64,000 bases of DNA. Source: Paenibacillus xylanilyticus (GTDB lineage: Bacteria; Bacillota; Bacilli; Paenibacillales; Paenibacillaceae). The first letter of the stretch is position 1. Every line of letters starts with the position of its first letter. Where the stretch lies: contig NZ_JABMCB010000201.1 of assembly GCF_013359935.1 (NCBI RefSeq), positions 434,001 through 498,000 of the forward strand, given 5' to 3'. Under the pieces are notes generated by a model, which saw only the letters and a list, made by a program, of their open reading frames with translations, searched no databases and was not told the origin of the DNA. This document shows positions 8,612-17,950 of this stretch, piece by piece. A program made the translations under genes and the position numbers.

Positions 8612-9700
8612 TTAATCCGTCAAAATTTGCAGCTCTTTTGGATAGGAAGTCAGCACCTCGACGCCGTTTTCTGTTACGAGAACATCGTCTTCAATTCGAA
8701 CTCCGCCTGCACCCGTATAGATCCCTGGTTCAATTGTGAACACGGTGCCTTCCTGCAGAGTATCCATGTTCTGTCCGTGCAGAGAAGGGTACTCATGCAC
8801 ATCAATGCCCATCCCATGCCCCACGCGGTGCAGGAAACGCTCGCCGTATCCGGCGTCTTCCGTCACTTGACGTGCTGCACGGTCAATATCGGCACAAGCC
8901 ACGCCTGGCTTCACCGCACGGATGGCAGCTTCGTTTGCGGCAAGCACCGTGTTATAAATGGTCTTCAATTCAGGTGAAATGTCACCAAACGCAAATGTAC
9001 GCGTAATATCAGATGCATACCCTGCAGCGTATACGCCCATATCGAACATCAACAAGTCGCCATGCTGCAGTTTGCGTTCACCCGGTGTACCATGCGGCAG
9101 ACCTGTCTTGGGTCCGGTAAGCACCATGGTATCGAAGGAAGGGCCATCTGCACCCAGTTTCTTCATCTGATATTCCATTTCAGCTACCAGTTCAATCTCG
9201 GTAACACCTGTGCGTACATGAGACAGTCCCTGGCGAAGGGTCTCTTCAATGAGATGAATGGCATGGCGGATGCGGGCGACTTCGTCCGGTGTCTTCTTCA
9301 CGCGCAGAGTGCGGAGCAGAGGACCGACATCTTCAAAGTTGACAGCACCTAGAGCAGCAGTCAGCTGCTCGTAACGCGCAACGGTGACGTATTCTTTTTC
9401 AAGGCCCATCCGGCCCAGACGTCCCTGATAACGTTCGAACAATGCATAGGGATTGTCGGTATCGGAATGAGTCGCGATATTGGTTACCGAGGAGGCCGCC
9501 GCAGCAGCTTCAGCATCCAGGGCAGGAACAATCAGCAAAGGTTCTTCGCCACGGGCGAGAACAAGACCGAGAAAACGTTCATGCGGGTTGCTTGCAAAAC
9601 CGGTTAAATAGTAGATATGTTTCGGATCTGTAATCAGCATGGCGTCCAATCCTTGTGCAGACAGATCAGCTTCCAGACGGGATAAAGGGCTTTGATTCAT
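8612..9700 (-). CDS. M24 family aminopeptidase (Xaa-Pro dipeptidase/aminopeptidase P-like)
   Basis: Cytoplasmic dimetal peptidase removing N-terminal residues next to proline. It has 362 residues from the ATG at 9700, which has AAGGTGGA upstream; the open frame runs further 5' but that part lacks family similarity. The N-terminal creatinase-like domain spans about 1-130 (LITDPKHIYYLTGF). The catalytic pita-bread domain follows with the metal ligands visible: Asp in FDMGVYAAGY, Asp in YASDITRTF, His in VGHGMGIDVHEYP, Glu in TIEPGIY and Glu in VRIEDDVLV. It is a monocistronic unit. Confidence 0.93.
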   Translation of the reverse strand: MNQSPLSRLEADLSAQGLDAMLITDPKHIYYLTGFASNPHERFLGLVLARGEEPLLIVPALDAEAAAAASSVTNIATHSDTDNPYALFERYQGRLGRMGLEKEYVTVARYEQLTAALGAVNFEDVGPLLRTLRVKKTPDEVARIRHAIHLIEETLRQGLSHVRTGVTEIELVAEMEYQMKKLGADGPSFDTMVLTGPKTGLPHGTPGERKLQHGDLLMFDMGVYAAGYASDITRTFAFGDISPELKTIYNTVLAANEAAIRAVKPGVACADIDRAARQVTEDAGYGERFLHRVGHGMGIDVHEYPSLHGQNMDTLQEGTVFTIEPGIYTGAGGVRIEDDVLVTENGVEVLTSYPKELQILTD

Positions 9701-10039
9701 GAGTGTATACGTCCACCTTTCAGTTCGTTCTATCCTTCTATTATAGAAGAATATTGAAAAATGCCAAAGGGGAAGGGCATGAGACCTGTATCGAATGCCG
9801 CCAATTTTCGGTTTAGGCGAGCGGAGGGAGGGGTAAATACAGGGCGAAACGACGTTGAGATAGTTAGCCGATCCCGATATAAGATACAGATACCGATGCA
9901 AATGCAAATACCGAACTGATACTGAGATCAGTTATCCTTGAACATACCGCAGCAGCATTTGGCAGATTCGAATTTGTTTATTGAATGTATGCCCAAACAA
10001 TGCTCCATTACACTCCATCCAATAGAAGGAGATGAAAAG
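9701..10039. other. Divergent intergenic region without recognised genes
   Basis: This stretch of 339 bases lies between the peptidase and the sugar dehydrogenase, which are transcribed away from each other. Around 9870-9935 there are irregular short GATAC/AAATACC repeats of no obvious meaning. I see no RNA element. The last part holds the AAGGAGATG ribosome binding site of the next gene. Confidence 0.3.
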
Positions 10040-11245
10040 ATGAATAACCGACTAAGTGTTCCGCTATACGCTTCGCTGTTAAGTATGTCTCTGCTGGCGG
10101 CCTGTACATCAGGCGATCCATCCACAGAATCTCAGCAGGTGTCACAAGGGCAAGGGATGGGTCAGGGACAGGCAGCGAGTGGAGGCAAAAACAATTCGAA
10201 TACCGATGAGGGAGGTACGCAGGAAAATGCGGTCATCCCGTATCAGGCCTCGGTTTTGGTGACTGGACTGAATGCACCGTGGGAACTGGTGAGTGTGCCG
10301 GATGGACGGATGTTTGTTACGGAGCGTCCCGGAACCATTCGTGTTATTAAGGATGGAGAATTGCAAACTGAACCGCTCATTGCGTTTGAGGCTCCGTTCA
10401 ATGAAGAGGGCGAAGGGGGATTGCTGGGCTTGGCTGCTGATCCGGACTTTGAGAATAACGGTTATCTCTACGCCTACCATTCCTATCTTGAAGGAGACGG
10501 GATTGCGAATCGGATATTGCGTTTGAAGGTGAATGAGAATGAAGCTGTGATCGACAAGGAGCTGCTGGGCAACATTCCAGGCGGGACGAATCATAACGGA
10601 GGCCGGATCAAAATTGGCCCGGACAACATGCTCTATATTACGACAGGTGAACGTTATGAACCGGAACTGGCACAGGACCAGGGCAGCTTGGGTGGCAAAA
10701 TATTGCGGATTGGTCTCGATGGATCGATCCCTGAAGACAACCCGTGGCCGAACTCCCCCGTATACAGCATGGGACATCGGAATGCGCAGGGTCTCGCATG
10801 GAATCCGGATAACAAGTACCTTTATGCCACCGAGCATGGCCAGCGTAACTATGATGAGATTAACCGGATCGAAGCAGGTGAGAACTATGGCTGGCCTGAA
10901 GTTGAAGGGGACGAGGATGACAATACTACCTATCTGGCCCCAATTGCTCATAGTGGTGACGATACATGGGCACCATCGGGTTTAGCTTTTATAGAGGAAG
11001 GACCGTGGGCGGGTTCACTGCTTGCGGCTAACCTGAGAGGCGAGCAATTGCTGCATATTGTTCTGTCCGAGGATGGTACACAAGTGGAGAAGGTAGAATC
11101 TGTTTTTGAAGAGGAGTGGGGACGCATTCGTAACGTTACTGGCGGAGAAGACGGGAAGTTATATATCCTGACGAACAATCGGGACGGACGCGGAACGCCG
11201 CGGGATGGGGATGACCAACTCATTGTGCTTACGCCAGAGAGCTGA
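10040..11245 (+). CDS. PQQ-dependent sugar dehydrogenase-like lipoprotein (sorbosone/glucose dehydrogenase, GDH-B family)
   Basis: Predicted exported lipoprotein with a six-bladed beta-propeller that oxidises sugars extracellularly with PQQ. It has 401 residues. A signal peptide ends in the lipobox LLAAC, followed by a Gly/Gln/Ser-rich spacer. The domain shows family motifs: LNAPWELVSVPDGRMFVTER, GEGGLLGLAADPDF, NHNGGRIKIGPDNMLY, GHRNAQGLAWNP and a C-terminal GEDGKLYILTNNRDGRG. The ATG at 10040 is chosen because it gives a good signal peptide and has AAGGAG upstream. No PQQ biosynthesis gene is visible in the window, so the cofactor may be scavenged or absent. Confidence 0.88.
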   Translation: MNNRLSVPLYASLLSMSLLAACTSGDPSTESQQVSQGQGMGQGQAASGGKNNSNTDEGGTQENAVIPYQASVLVTGLNAPWELVSVPDGRMFVTERPGTIRVIKDGELQTEPLIAFEAPFNEEGEGGLLGLAADPDFENNGYLYAYHSYLEGDGIANRILRLKVNENEAVIDKELLGNIPGGTNHNGGRIKIGPDNMLYITTGERYEPELAQDQGSLGGKILRIGLDGSIPEDNPWPNSPVYSMGHRNAQGLAWNPDNKYLYATEHGQRNYDEINRIEAGENYGWPEVEGDEDDNTTYLAPIAHSGDDTWAPSGLAFIEEGPWAGSLLAANLRGEQLLHIVLSEDGTQVEKVESVFEEEWGRIRNVTGGEDGKLYILTNNRDGRGTPRDGDDQLIVLTPES

Positions 11246-11323
11246 GCTGTGTGTGGGGATTTTTAATATTGAAGCTGTACCCATGCGTTTAATAGAACGC
11301 AGCCCGTTCGTTAAAATAGATAA

Positions 11324-11365
11324 AAGGGGCGTCCCGCCATGTCTATGGCTTTGGGACTGCCCCTT
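11324..11365. terminator. Terminator between convergent genes
   Basis: Stem AAGGGGCGTCCC pairs with GGGACTGCCCCTT across a short loop, with one mismatch. The T-rich stretch on the plus side is broken (GATTTCTTTT), while the minus side ends in a short TCTATTTT tract. It probably serves the sugar dehydrogenase and the convergent hydrolase. Confidence 0.6.
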
Positions 11366-11408
11366 GATTTCTTTTATTATGAAAGCAGCATCAAATCATT
11401 GCCGTCAA

Positions 11409-12155
11409 TTAATCCGCGCTCTCCGCAAGTTTGGCGATATGTTCAGCTGGTTCCTTCGTGTATTCTCCGCCATGGTAACAGAGCACTTTGTTCAGTTTCA
11501 GGCCGATCAGCCTTTTCAAACTTCTCAGCGCTTCGGGCATGTCCGGTGTTGCAGGTGGCGCAGGTCCAACCAGCTCATCGTCCACGACACGAAGTGCGTC
11601 AGCGGCAAGCAGGAATTGTGATTCACGGAAGTACAGGCAGATATGTCCTGGCGTGTGTCCCGGTGTATGGATGACCTGAATTCCGCCTTGAAGAGGCAGC
11701 ATGTCCCCATCTTCCAGAATTCTGCTGATTTCAATCTCAGGCAGCTGGGAAAGGAGCTGATTGGCTTGCGCAAGCACTGGTGCGGGCAGCAGGGCTCTGC
11801 GTTCAGCTGTGAACTTTATCAAAGGCTTTTCACCTTTAATATAGGGAACTTCATCCGCATGTGCCCAGACCTCGAGTCCAGGTATCGCATCCAGAAGGGC
11901 GCCCAGATTACCGATATGGTCAATGTCCTGATGTGTCAAAATGATGCGTTTGACATCAGCCAGCTGTACGCCTTCCTGCTCCAGTGCGGACTCCAGACCG
12001 GCAAATTGGCCAATCATGCCTGTGTCCACGAGGGTGATGCCGTCTTCATCGCGAAGCATGACAGGGTAGATGGGGTTGTCTCCCGAAGGTGTGGGAATGC
12101 TGAGATGCAGCACCGTTAGGTCAGTCGTCTGATGATTCATAGGTTTCCGGATCAA
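11409..12155 (-). CDS. MBL-fold metallo-hydrolase
   Basis: Zinc-type hydrolase of unknown substrate, 248 residues. The metal motif reads THQDIDHIGN, so the usual HxHxDH has Asp at its second His position. The downstream HTPGHTPGH, the AADALRVVDDE segment and CYHGG near the C-terminus complete the set. The start is taken as TTG at 12155 because AGGAGGTGG lies seven bases upstream; the ATG at 12140 is too far from any site. A clear paralogue with the same HQDxDHIGN lies at 20393-21055. The family includes hydroxyacylglutathione hydrolase-like and lactonase-like enzymes, and the sequence does not decide between them. Confidence 0.88.
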   Translation of the reverse strand: MIRKPMNHQTTDLTVLHLSIPTPSGDNPIYPVMLRDEDGITLVDTGMIGQFAGLESALEQEGVQLADVKRIILTHQDIDHIGNLGALLDAIPGLEVWAHADEVPYIKGEKPLIKFTAERRALLPAPVLAQANQLLSQLPEIEISRILEDGDMLPLQGGIQVIHTPGHTPGHICLYFRESQFLLAADALRVVDDELVGPAPPATPDMPEALRSLKRLIGLKLNKVLCYHGGEYTKEPAEHIAKLAESAD

Positions 12156-12194
12156 GTCCGGTCCACCTCCTTTTAAATGATTTGGTAGGCCATT

Positions 12195-12692
12195 TTATTC
12201 AGGACGAAGATATTTTAAGTGTTTTCTGTACCTCTTGATTGTATCCAGCATGGCTTCAAAAGTTTGTTCTTCCTTCATGTCTTCCTTGACGATGGAGGCA
12301 AACGTAAAGTTTTCATGAATGAGCCTGTTCCTCGCCTGGAAGACCTGACTGAGAGCATGAGCCATGTTTTCCTTTCCGGATTTAAGAGTGATTTGTTGTT
12401 TGGTTAATTCAGCCTGGATCATCTCCATATTGGAGCGTGCACGGTAAGCAGGAATTTTCATCAGCTCGGTCGAATTAAAGCTTTTTTGATAGACGTTTTG
12501 ATACAGCTGATTTAACATTTGTTCCATAATGGAGCATAACTCAATGACGAGTGAGGCGTATCTGCGATTTTTTCGTTGATCCGATTGTGATGAATCGAGT
12601 TTCTGTCCAATATCATGATACTCTTGTTCCAGTACTGCGATTTCAAGCTTTGCTTCTTTTTTGATCTTTTTAAAATCTTCTTTGGTCAGCAT
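12195..12692 (-). CDS. Hypothetical helical protein with HEPN-like RNxxxH motif
   Basis: A 165-residue, highly charged, almost wholly helical protein that I do not recognise by name. Residues 120-127 read ARNRLIHE, which fits the R-x4-6-H motif of HEPN-fold proteins, many of which are RNases, including the preferred polar residue after the Arg. The preceding helices (YASLVIELCSIMEQMLNQLY) would form the first part of such a four-helix fold. There is no MNT nucleotidyltransferase antitoxin next to it. The start has a GGAGG-like site (GGGAGGACAGGC) just upstream. The function is an inference from one motif and could be wrong. Confidence 0.7.
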   Translation of the reverse strand: MLTKEDFKKIKKEAKLEIAVLEQEYHDIGQKLDSSQSDQRKNRRYASLVIELCSIMEQMLNQLYQNVYQKSFNSTELMKIPAYRARSNMEMIQAELTKQQITLKSGKENMAHALSQVFQARNRLIHENFTFASIVKEDMKEEQTFEAMLDTIKRYRKHLKYLRPE

Positions 12693-12828
12693 GCCTGTCC
12701 TCCCATCTAAACCGAGATATGATTACTCCATTATCTCATATTGTTACACGGAGTGCCTCTTTTCCATGGGGGCAGGATTGTGACTGTTATTCCATATTCG
12801 AACCCCAGGTTCAGAAGGGAAGGATCTG

Positions 12829-13692
12829 ATGTCCATGAAAACAGCGATTGTAACAGGAGCAAATTCCGGCATGGGGCTCGCAACCACCATTCAACTTGCA
12901 AGGCAAGGGTACAGGGTCATTATGGCCTGTCGCAGCGAGAAGCGTGGACAGCAGGCCCTGCAGGATGCTTTGCGCGATTCCGGTTCTAACGCGATTGAAC
13001 TGATACTGTGTGATTTGGGTTCAATCAAGAGCATCCGCCAATTTGCCCAAGCCTTCCGGGAACGATACAACACGCTAGATGTCCTGGTGAATAATGCTGG
13101 TGTGGTGATGCTGAAAAGACAGGTGACCTCGGATGGATTTGAACAGAGCATTGGCATTAACCATCTGGGTCATTTCCTGCTCACATTGCTCTTAATAGAG
13201 CCTTTGAAAGCTGCGGAGCAGGGACGAATCGTGAACGTGTCATCCGGTGCGTACAAAGCAGGCAAGATCCACTTTGACGACCCGCATCTGCACAAAGGCT
13301 ATAATCCGATCAAAAGCTATGCGCAGTCCAAGCTCGCCAACGTGCTGTTCACCCGTGCTCTTGCCCGTAGAGTGGCGAGCAGCCGAGTCACGGTGAACTG
13401 CCTGCATCCAGGTGCGGTGGGCACAAGCATTGGTGTGGATCGCCATACCGGCTTTGGCACGCGTATCATGGCTTTTGTTGGCAAGCTTCCATTTTTCCTG
13501 TCTCCCGAGGACGGGGCACAAACGGCAATCTATCTGGCGACAAGTCCAGAGGTAGAGAAGTTGACAGGACGCTACTTTTATCAAAAGAAAGAGCAGAAGC
13601 TAAAAGCACATGCGATGGACGATGCTGTGGCTGAACGTTTCTGGACATGGAGCGAGCAGCAGGTTGGACTGAAGCCTGATGAGAAATTGTAA
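12829..13692 (+). CDS. Short-chain dehydrogenase/reductase (retinol dehydrogenase-like SDR)
   Basis: NAD(P)-dependent oxidoreductase of 287 residues with unknown substrate. The nucleotide-binding TGANSGMG lies near residues 9-16. NNAG follows at about 90, and the catalytic Ser (NVSSGAYKAG) and YAQSK, the YxxxK pair, lie in the middle. The CRSEKRGQQAL segment after the first fold resembles the RDH/WW-oxidoreductase branch. Two in-frame ATGs (12829 and 12835) follow an AAGGGAAGG site, and the first is used here. It lies alone between convergent thrS and the divergent HEPN-like gene. Confidence 0.9.
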   Translation: MSMKTAIVTGANSGMGLATTIQLARQGYRVIMACRSEKRGQQALQDALRDSGSNAIELILCDLGSIKSIRQFAQAFRERYNTLDVLVNNAGVVMLKRQVTSDGFEQSIGINHLGHFLLTLLLIEPLKAAEQGRIVNVSSGAYKAGKIHFDDPHLHKGYNPIKSYAQSKLANVLFTRALARRVASSRVTVNCLHPGAVGTSIGVDRHTGFGTRIMAFVGKLPFFLSPEDGAQTAIYLATSPEVEKLTGRYFYQKKEQKLKAHAMDDAVAERFWTWSEQQVGLKPDEKL

Positions 13693-13779
13693 TGGGCCAT
13701 AGCTGAAGTGCAGCACTGTGCTTCACTTCGGCAAATGACCCAAAATGGCGATTCACGTCAAGTCCAATGACGGATACCG

Positions 13780-15711
13780 TCAGGCTTTTGCTTTCACGGT
13801 CTGCTGTATCTGCCGGATAAATGCCTCAATGCTCTGGATGCCTTGATCTCCCTGACCGTATGTGCGGACAGAGGCGGATAAGGCATTTTTCTCATTTTCA
13901 CCAAGTACGAGCGAGTAAGGCACTTTCTCCATCTGTGCGTCACGGATTTTGTACCCGAGCTTCTCGCTGCGCAGATCTGTTTCGACCCGGATTCCGGCTG
14001 CTCGTAGCTGACTCTGCACCTGCAGAGCATAGTCCACATAGTGATCGGAAACAGGCAGCAGCTTCACCTGCACCGGGGCAAGCCAGAGCGGAAATGCTCC
14101 TGCATAGTGTTCAGTCAGAATGCCAATGAAGCGATCGATTGAGCCATAGATGGCGCGATGAATCACGACAGGACGGTGTTTCAGGCTGTCCTCGCCAACA
14201 TAAGTGAGATCGAATTTCTCCGGCATTTGAAAATCAAGCTGAATTGTTCCGCACTGCCAGCTGCGTTTTAGCGCATCAAGAATATGGAAGTCAATTTTCG
14301 GTCCGTAAAAGGCACCGTCTCCTTCATTAATGCGGTATTTCACACCGCGCCGATCCAGCACATTTTGCAGTGCACGTTCTGCCTGATCCCACAGTTCCTC
14401 CGATCCCATGGAATCTTCGGGACGAGTGGACAGCTCAATTGTGTATTCGAATCCAAAGATATCGTACATGCGCCCAATCAGGGATATTGCCTGGTTGATC
14501 TCATCCTCAATCTGTTCTGGCATGACATAGAGGTGAGCATCGTCCTGACAAAATGTCCGCACCCGCATCATGCCATTCAGTGCGCCCGAGAATTCATGGC
14601 GATGGACTTGACCGAATTCCATCATGCGGATGGGAAGCTCGCGATAGGAATGAAGTGTATTTTTGAAAATGAGCATATGACCTGGGCAGTTCATTGGCTT
14701 CAGTGCAAATGTAGCGTCGTCTACCTCTGAGAAATACATATTGTCCTTATAGTGCTCCCAATGACCGGATTGCTCCCACAGGCGATTGTTCATCATTAGA
14801 GGAGTGCGAACCTCCTGGTAACCTTCCTGCAGCTGCAGCTCGCGTGAGAATTGCTCCAGCTCTGTACGAATAGTCATGCCTTTGGGAAGATAGAAGGGCA
14901 TGCCCGGTGCTTCCTCCGAAAACATGAACAGATCCAGTTCTTTGCCCAGTTTGCGGTGATCCCGTTTCTTCGCTTCCTCCAGCAGATGTAGATGTTCGTC
15001 CAGCTGGGGTTTGCTTGGGAAGGCAGTACCATAGATTCGCTGCAGCATTTTATTATCCGAATTGCCCCGCCAGTAGGCCCCTGCAACATTTAGCAGCTTG
15101 AAGGCTTTAATCCGTCCAGTGGATGGAAGATGGGGACCCCTGCACAGATCGAAAAACTCCCCTTGATCATAGATCGACAGTTCCGCATCCTGCGGCAAAT
15201 CACGAATCAGCTCAAGTTTATAGGGGTCCTGAATCTCTTCGAACAGGCGAAGGGCTTCCTCACGGCTAACCACCCGGCGGCTAATCTTCACATTTTCCTG
15301 CACAATCTTGTTCATTTCCCGCTCGATGGCAGCCAGGTCACTAATGGACAAGGCATGCTCCAGATCCACATCGTAATAAAAGCCGTCTTCGATAACGGGG
15401 CCGATCCCCAGTTTAACTTGCTCCGCACCATAAATGCGTTTCAATGCCTGTGCAAGGACATGCGCTGTACTGTGGCGATAACGCTTCAAGCCTTCCTCGC
15501 TGTCCAGTGTAACGATGACAAGTTCACAGTTCCGTTCCAGTGCCATATCGAGATCCACGTTTACGCCGTCCACAATGCCTCCGATAGCCTGCTTGCCCAA
15601 GCTAGTGCTGATGGACGAGGCGACTTCTCCGACAGTAATGCCTGACTCGTAAGAACGAACTGCTTCGCCTTGAAGGCGAATTTCAATGGGGTTACCTTGT
15701 TGATTACTCAT
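13780..15711 (-). CDS. thrS: Threonyl-tRNA synthetase
   Basis: Charges tRNA-Thr. The 643 residues are arranged as an N-terminal TGS domain (about 5-65), an editing domain (HSTAHVLAQALKR), a class II catalytic core with motif 2 (FGQVHRHEFSGALNGMMRVR) and a C-terminal anticodon-binding domain (PVQVKLLPVSDHYVDYA). The ATG at 15711 has GGAGAGTGG just upstream and gives the usual family length, whereas the open frame extends 12 codons further without support. The leader upstream on the same strand is a T-box, so expression should rise when threonine-charged tRNA is scarce. Confidence 0.97.
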   Translation of the reverse strand: MSNQQGNPIEIRLQGEAVRSYESGITVGEVASSISTSLGKQAIGGIVDGVNVDLDMALERNCELVIVTLDSEEGLKRYRHSTAHVLAQALKRIYGAEQVKLGIGPVIEDGFYYDVDLEHALSISDLAAIEREMNKIVQENVKISRRVVSREEALRLFEEIQDPYKLELIRDLPQDAELSIYDQGEFFDLCRGPHLPSTGRIKAFKLLNVAGAYWRGNSDNKMLQRIYGTAFPSKPQLDEHLHLLEEAKKRDHRKLGKELDLFMFSEEAPGMPFYLPKGMTIRTELEQFSRELQLQEGYQEVRTPLMMNNRLWEQSGHWEHYKDNMYFSEVDDATFALKPMNCPGHMLIFKNTLHSYRELPIRMMEFGQVHRHEFSGALNGMMRVRTFCQDDAHLYVMPEQIEDEINQAISLIGRMYDIFGFEYTIELSTRPEDSMGSEELWDQAERALQNVLDRRGVKYRINEGDGAFYGPKIDFHILDALKRSWQCGTIQLDFQMPEKFDLTYVGEDSLKHRPVVIHRAIYGSIDRFIGILTEHYAGAFPLWLAPVQVKLLPVSDHYVDYALQVQSQLRAAGIRVETDLRSEKLGYKIRDAQMEKVPYSLVLGENEKNALSASVRTYGQGDQGIQSIEAFIRQIQQTVKAKA

Positions 15712-15745
15712 GCGAACCACTCTCCAATGTTTAAGTTTGAAGCGC

Positions 15746-16055
15746 AAAAAACACCCGTCCCGGAAAAGGGACGAGTGCGCTCAGCTCGTGGTTCCACCCT
15801 AATTTGGTTATGAATACCTCCTGTCGGCCAGCCGCCGAAAACAGAAAACATCATAACCCTCATTGGGATCCGTTATCGTGGATCAGACGGTGAGCTCTAC
15901 TGACAACCAAGTTGGACGTCCATGGGAAGTCTGACCGGCTGGGGTTCGAGGCCACGGCTGCAGAGGGGTAATTCCGGTCCGTTCGCTGAAGAAGGTTTCA
16001 CCAATCCCTTCTCTCTCTGGGCAGCACGCAAACGAAATCATGTCTCTGGTCATCG
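15746..16055 (-). promoter_or_regulatory. T-box riboswitch of thrS (threonine specifier)
   Basis: Read on the minus strand, the leader contains the stem I signature AGAGAGAAGGGATTGGTGAA followed by ACC and, on the 3' side of stem I, an ACC codon (15967-15969) fitting a threonine specifier. The conserved T-box AGGGTGGAACCACG lies at 15787-15800. It is followed by the terminator CGTCCC ... GGGACG with GTTTTTT at about 15746-15776. The alternative antiterminator would pair with uncharged tRNA-Thr. The upstream boundary is approximate. A TTGAAT / TATATG pair near 16060-16085 may be the promoter, though its spacing is poor. Confidence 0.9.
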
Positions 16056-16186
16056 CCATATATACAAAGTTAATGTCATTCAAATTGGATTGAAAATGAA
16101 CTCAAGGTCCATATCAATATATTGGAACAGGTGTTATTGAGTGTCGATTATATAGACTGAAAATGAAAAGGTCAAGCGGATATTTT

Positions 16187-17950
16187 TTAGACTTTGTCAG
16201 AATGACGGTCCCATATTAGGCGAATGACGGTTCCCTTCCCCAAAGCGGATTGAACCTCAATCCGGCCCTTCATGGCTTCAATCAGCCCTTTGGTTACCGC
16301 CATGCCGAGACCTGATCCGACATCGGATGTAGCGGTATCCGTGCCGCGATAGTATCGTTCGAACAGCTTCCATACGGTCTCCGGGTCCATCCCTCGTCCA
16401 TCATCGGCAAATTGGACACAGAAATCACCTGTCTGCTCACCTGATTGTACACTTACGACGAGGGTAGTATTCGGTGGATTATGCAGCAGGGCGTTGGCGG
16501 TGAGATTATCCACGATTCGTTCAAATGATGGAATATGCACATGACCGTTCACCGGAACTGGGGCAGGTTGAAACGTGATGCGACCTCCCCCATAAGCAGG
16601 GTTGCGTTCGGCGCGGTGAACAAGATCCTCCAGTAGCGTATTTACGTCTGTTTGTTCCACGGGCGGCTGGTATCCACCGCTGCGCAGCCGATATGTCATG
16701 GCCAGATCGTTCACCAGCCGGTCCATGTACATGGACTTATCCAGCATAATGCCTGCGAATTCCCTCACTTCATCAGATGTCCAGTTGTATTTCTCTGCTT
16801 CAAGCATGTGCGCATAACCCTGAATGGAGGACAGAGGTGTCTTGAGGTCATGTGTGATTCCGGCGATCCATTCCTCGCGTAAGGACTCGGTCTGCTTGCG
16901 GAGTTCTTCATCACGTTTGAGTGTACTCGACAACGTCTGGATGGATCGCAATACTTCCGCATAGACCCGATATTTTTGACGCCATTTTCCGTTTCCCTTC
17001 TGGCTGCGTGGCTTGCCTCGAGGACCTGTCGGTTCCTCGTAGTGCCCGCGTTCGAGCCGCTGCAGCCATTGGAGCATATGCAGCATGGGATAGCCAAAAC
17101 GGTTGGCATACCAGAGCGCAAGCAGCACAAGCAGGGTGATGATGGATATCAGAAGTGCAATTAGTGCAGGGCCGAATATAAAACGATAAGGGTTCTCATT
17201 TACCACAGCCGGGTTGCGGGCAAGCGGAACACTCAGCATCCAGGTAGACTGGTTCTGTTCATCATAGATGGTCACTGTAGTCATTCCATACCTGGTAGGG
17301 TATCGCGTACGCAAAATCAGGTCCTGAATGCTGTAGCTGTCTGGCGTGCCCATGGCGGGTTCATTGAACGAAGCAAGCACGCGTCCCTGTTGATCCAAAA
17401 TTAGCAGATATGCGTCCGCCGAGCGAATAACTTCCTGCAGCTCTGATTGAAGCACAAGCTTGTCATTTGCATAACTACCGCCGCTGAAGGTTTGCTCCAG
17501 CATCGTTACGGCCTGATTGCTCTCCCCATATAACAGGGTGAAGTTGATTCCGTTTCTTTCCCGGATCAGCATGTAGAGTTGATAGGGGAAGGGCTTTCTC
17601 CCTTCCCAATAGGATATAAGCTCTCCGGGGTTATAGTGGTTCGGGACATCGGAAGGAGTGTGAAAAGCATCCACCACATGGCCTTGTTCATCGAGAACCT
17701 GAAGCCAACCGTTGTTCTCTTCTACACGCTTAAGCAGCTCTGGGTCATATCGAACCGTGCCATCGGGCAAAATCTCTGCCGTACTGATCAGTTGTTCGAG
17801 CCCCACAGAAGCAAAATCTTCAACAAGGCTGGCCTCATTCAGCTGCTGGATGACCCAATAGGCGATACCTCCGCCGAGCACCAAAATCAGGATTACAGCT
17901 CCGGCAAGTAGGCCGATGAAGCGTGTCATCAATCTGCGCCGTATACTCAT
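16187..17950 (-). CDS. Sensor histidine kinase (HAMP-less or degenerate linker, HisKA/HATPase_c)
   Basis: Membrane sensor of 587 residues. TM1 lies at about 10-34, a large extracytoplasmic domain of about 220 residues follows, and TM2 lies near 258-282 (FGPALIALLISIITLLVLLAL). A basic Gly/Lys-rich linker leads into the phosphoacceptor helix with GITHDLKTPLSSIQGY (His at about 366). The ATPase domain has N-box NLTANALLHNP, DDGRGMD and GSGLGMAV. It overlaps the response regulator gene by ATGA and is its partner. The outer domain is a double sensor-like region whose signal I cannot name. Confidence 0.93.
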   Translation of the reverse strand: MSIRRRLMTRFIGLLAGAVILILVLGGGIAYWVIQQLNEASLVEDFASVGLEQLISTAEILPDGTVRYDPELLKRVEENNGWLQVLDEQGHVVDAFHTPSDVPNHYNPGELISYWEGRKPFPYQLYMLIRERNGINFTLLYGESNQAVTMLEQTFSGGSYANDKLVLQSELQEVIRSADAYLLILDQQGRVLASFNEPAMGTPDSYSIQDLILRTRYPTRYGMTTVTIYDEQNQSTWMLSVPLARNPAVVNENPYRFIFGPALIALLISIITLLVLLALWYANRFGYPMLHMLQWLQRLERGHYEEPTGPRGKPRSQKGNGKWRQKYRVYAEVLRSIQTLSSTLKRDEELRKQTESLREEWIAGITHDLKTPLSSIQGYAHMLEAEKYNWTSDEVREFAGIMLDKSMYMDRLVNDLAMTYRLRSGGYQPPVEQTDVNTLLEDLVHRAERNPAYGGGRITFQPAPVPVNGHVHIPSFERIVDNLTANALLHNPPNTTLVVSVQSGEQTGDFCVQFADDGRGMDPETVWKLFERYYRGTDTATSDVGSGLGMAVTKGLIEAMKGRIEVQSALGKGTVIRLIWDRHSDKV

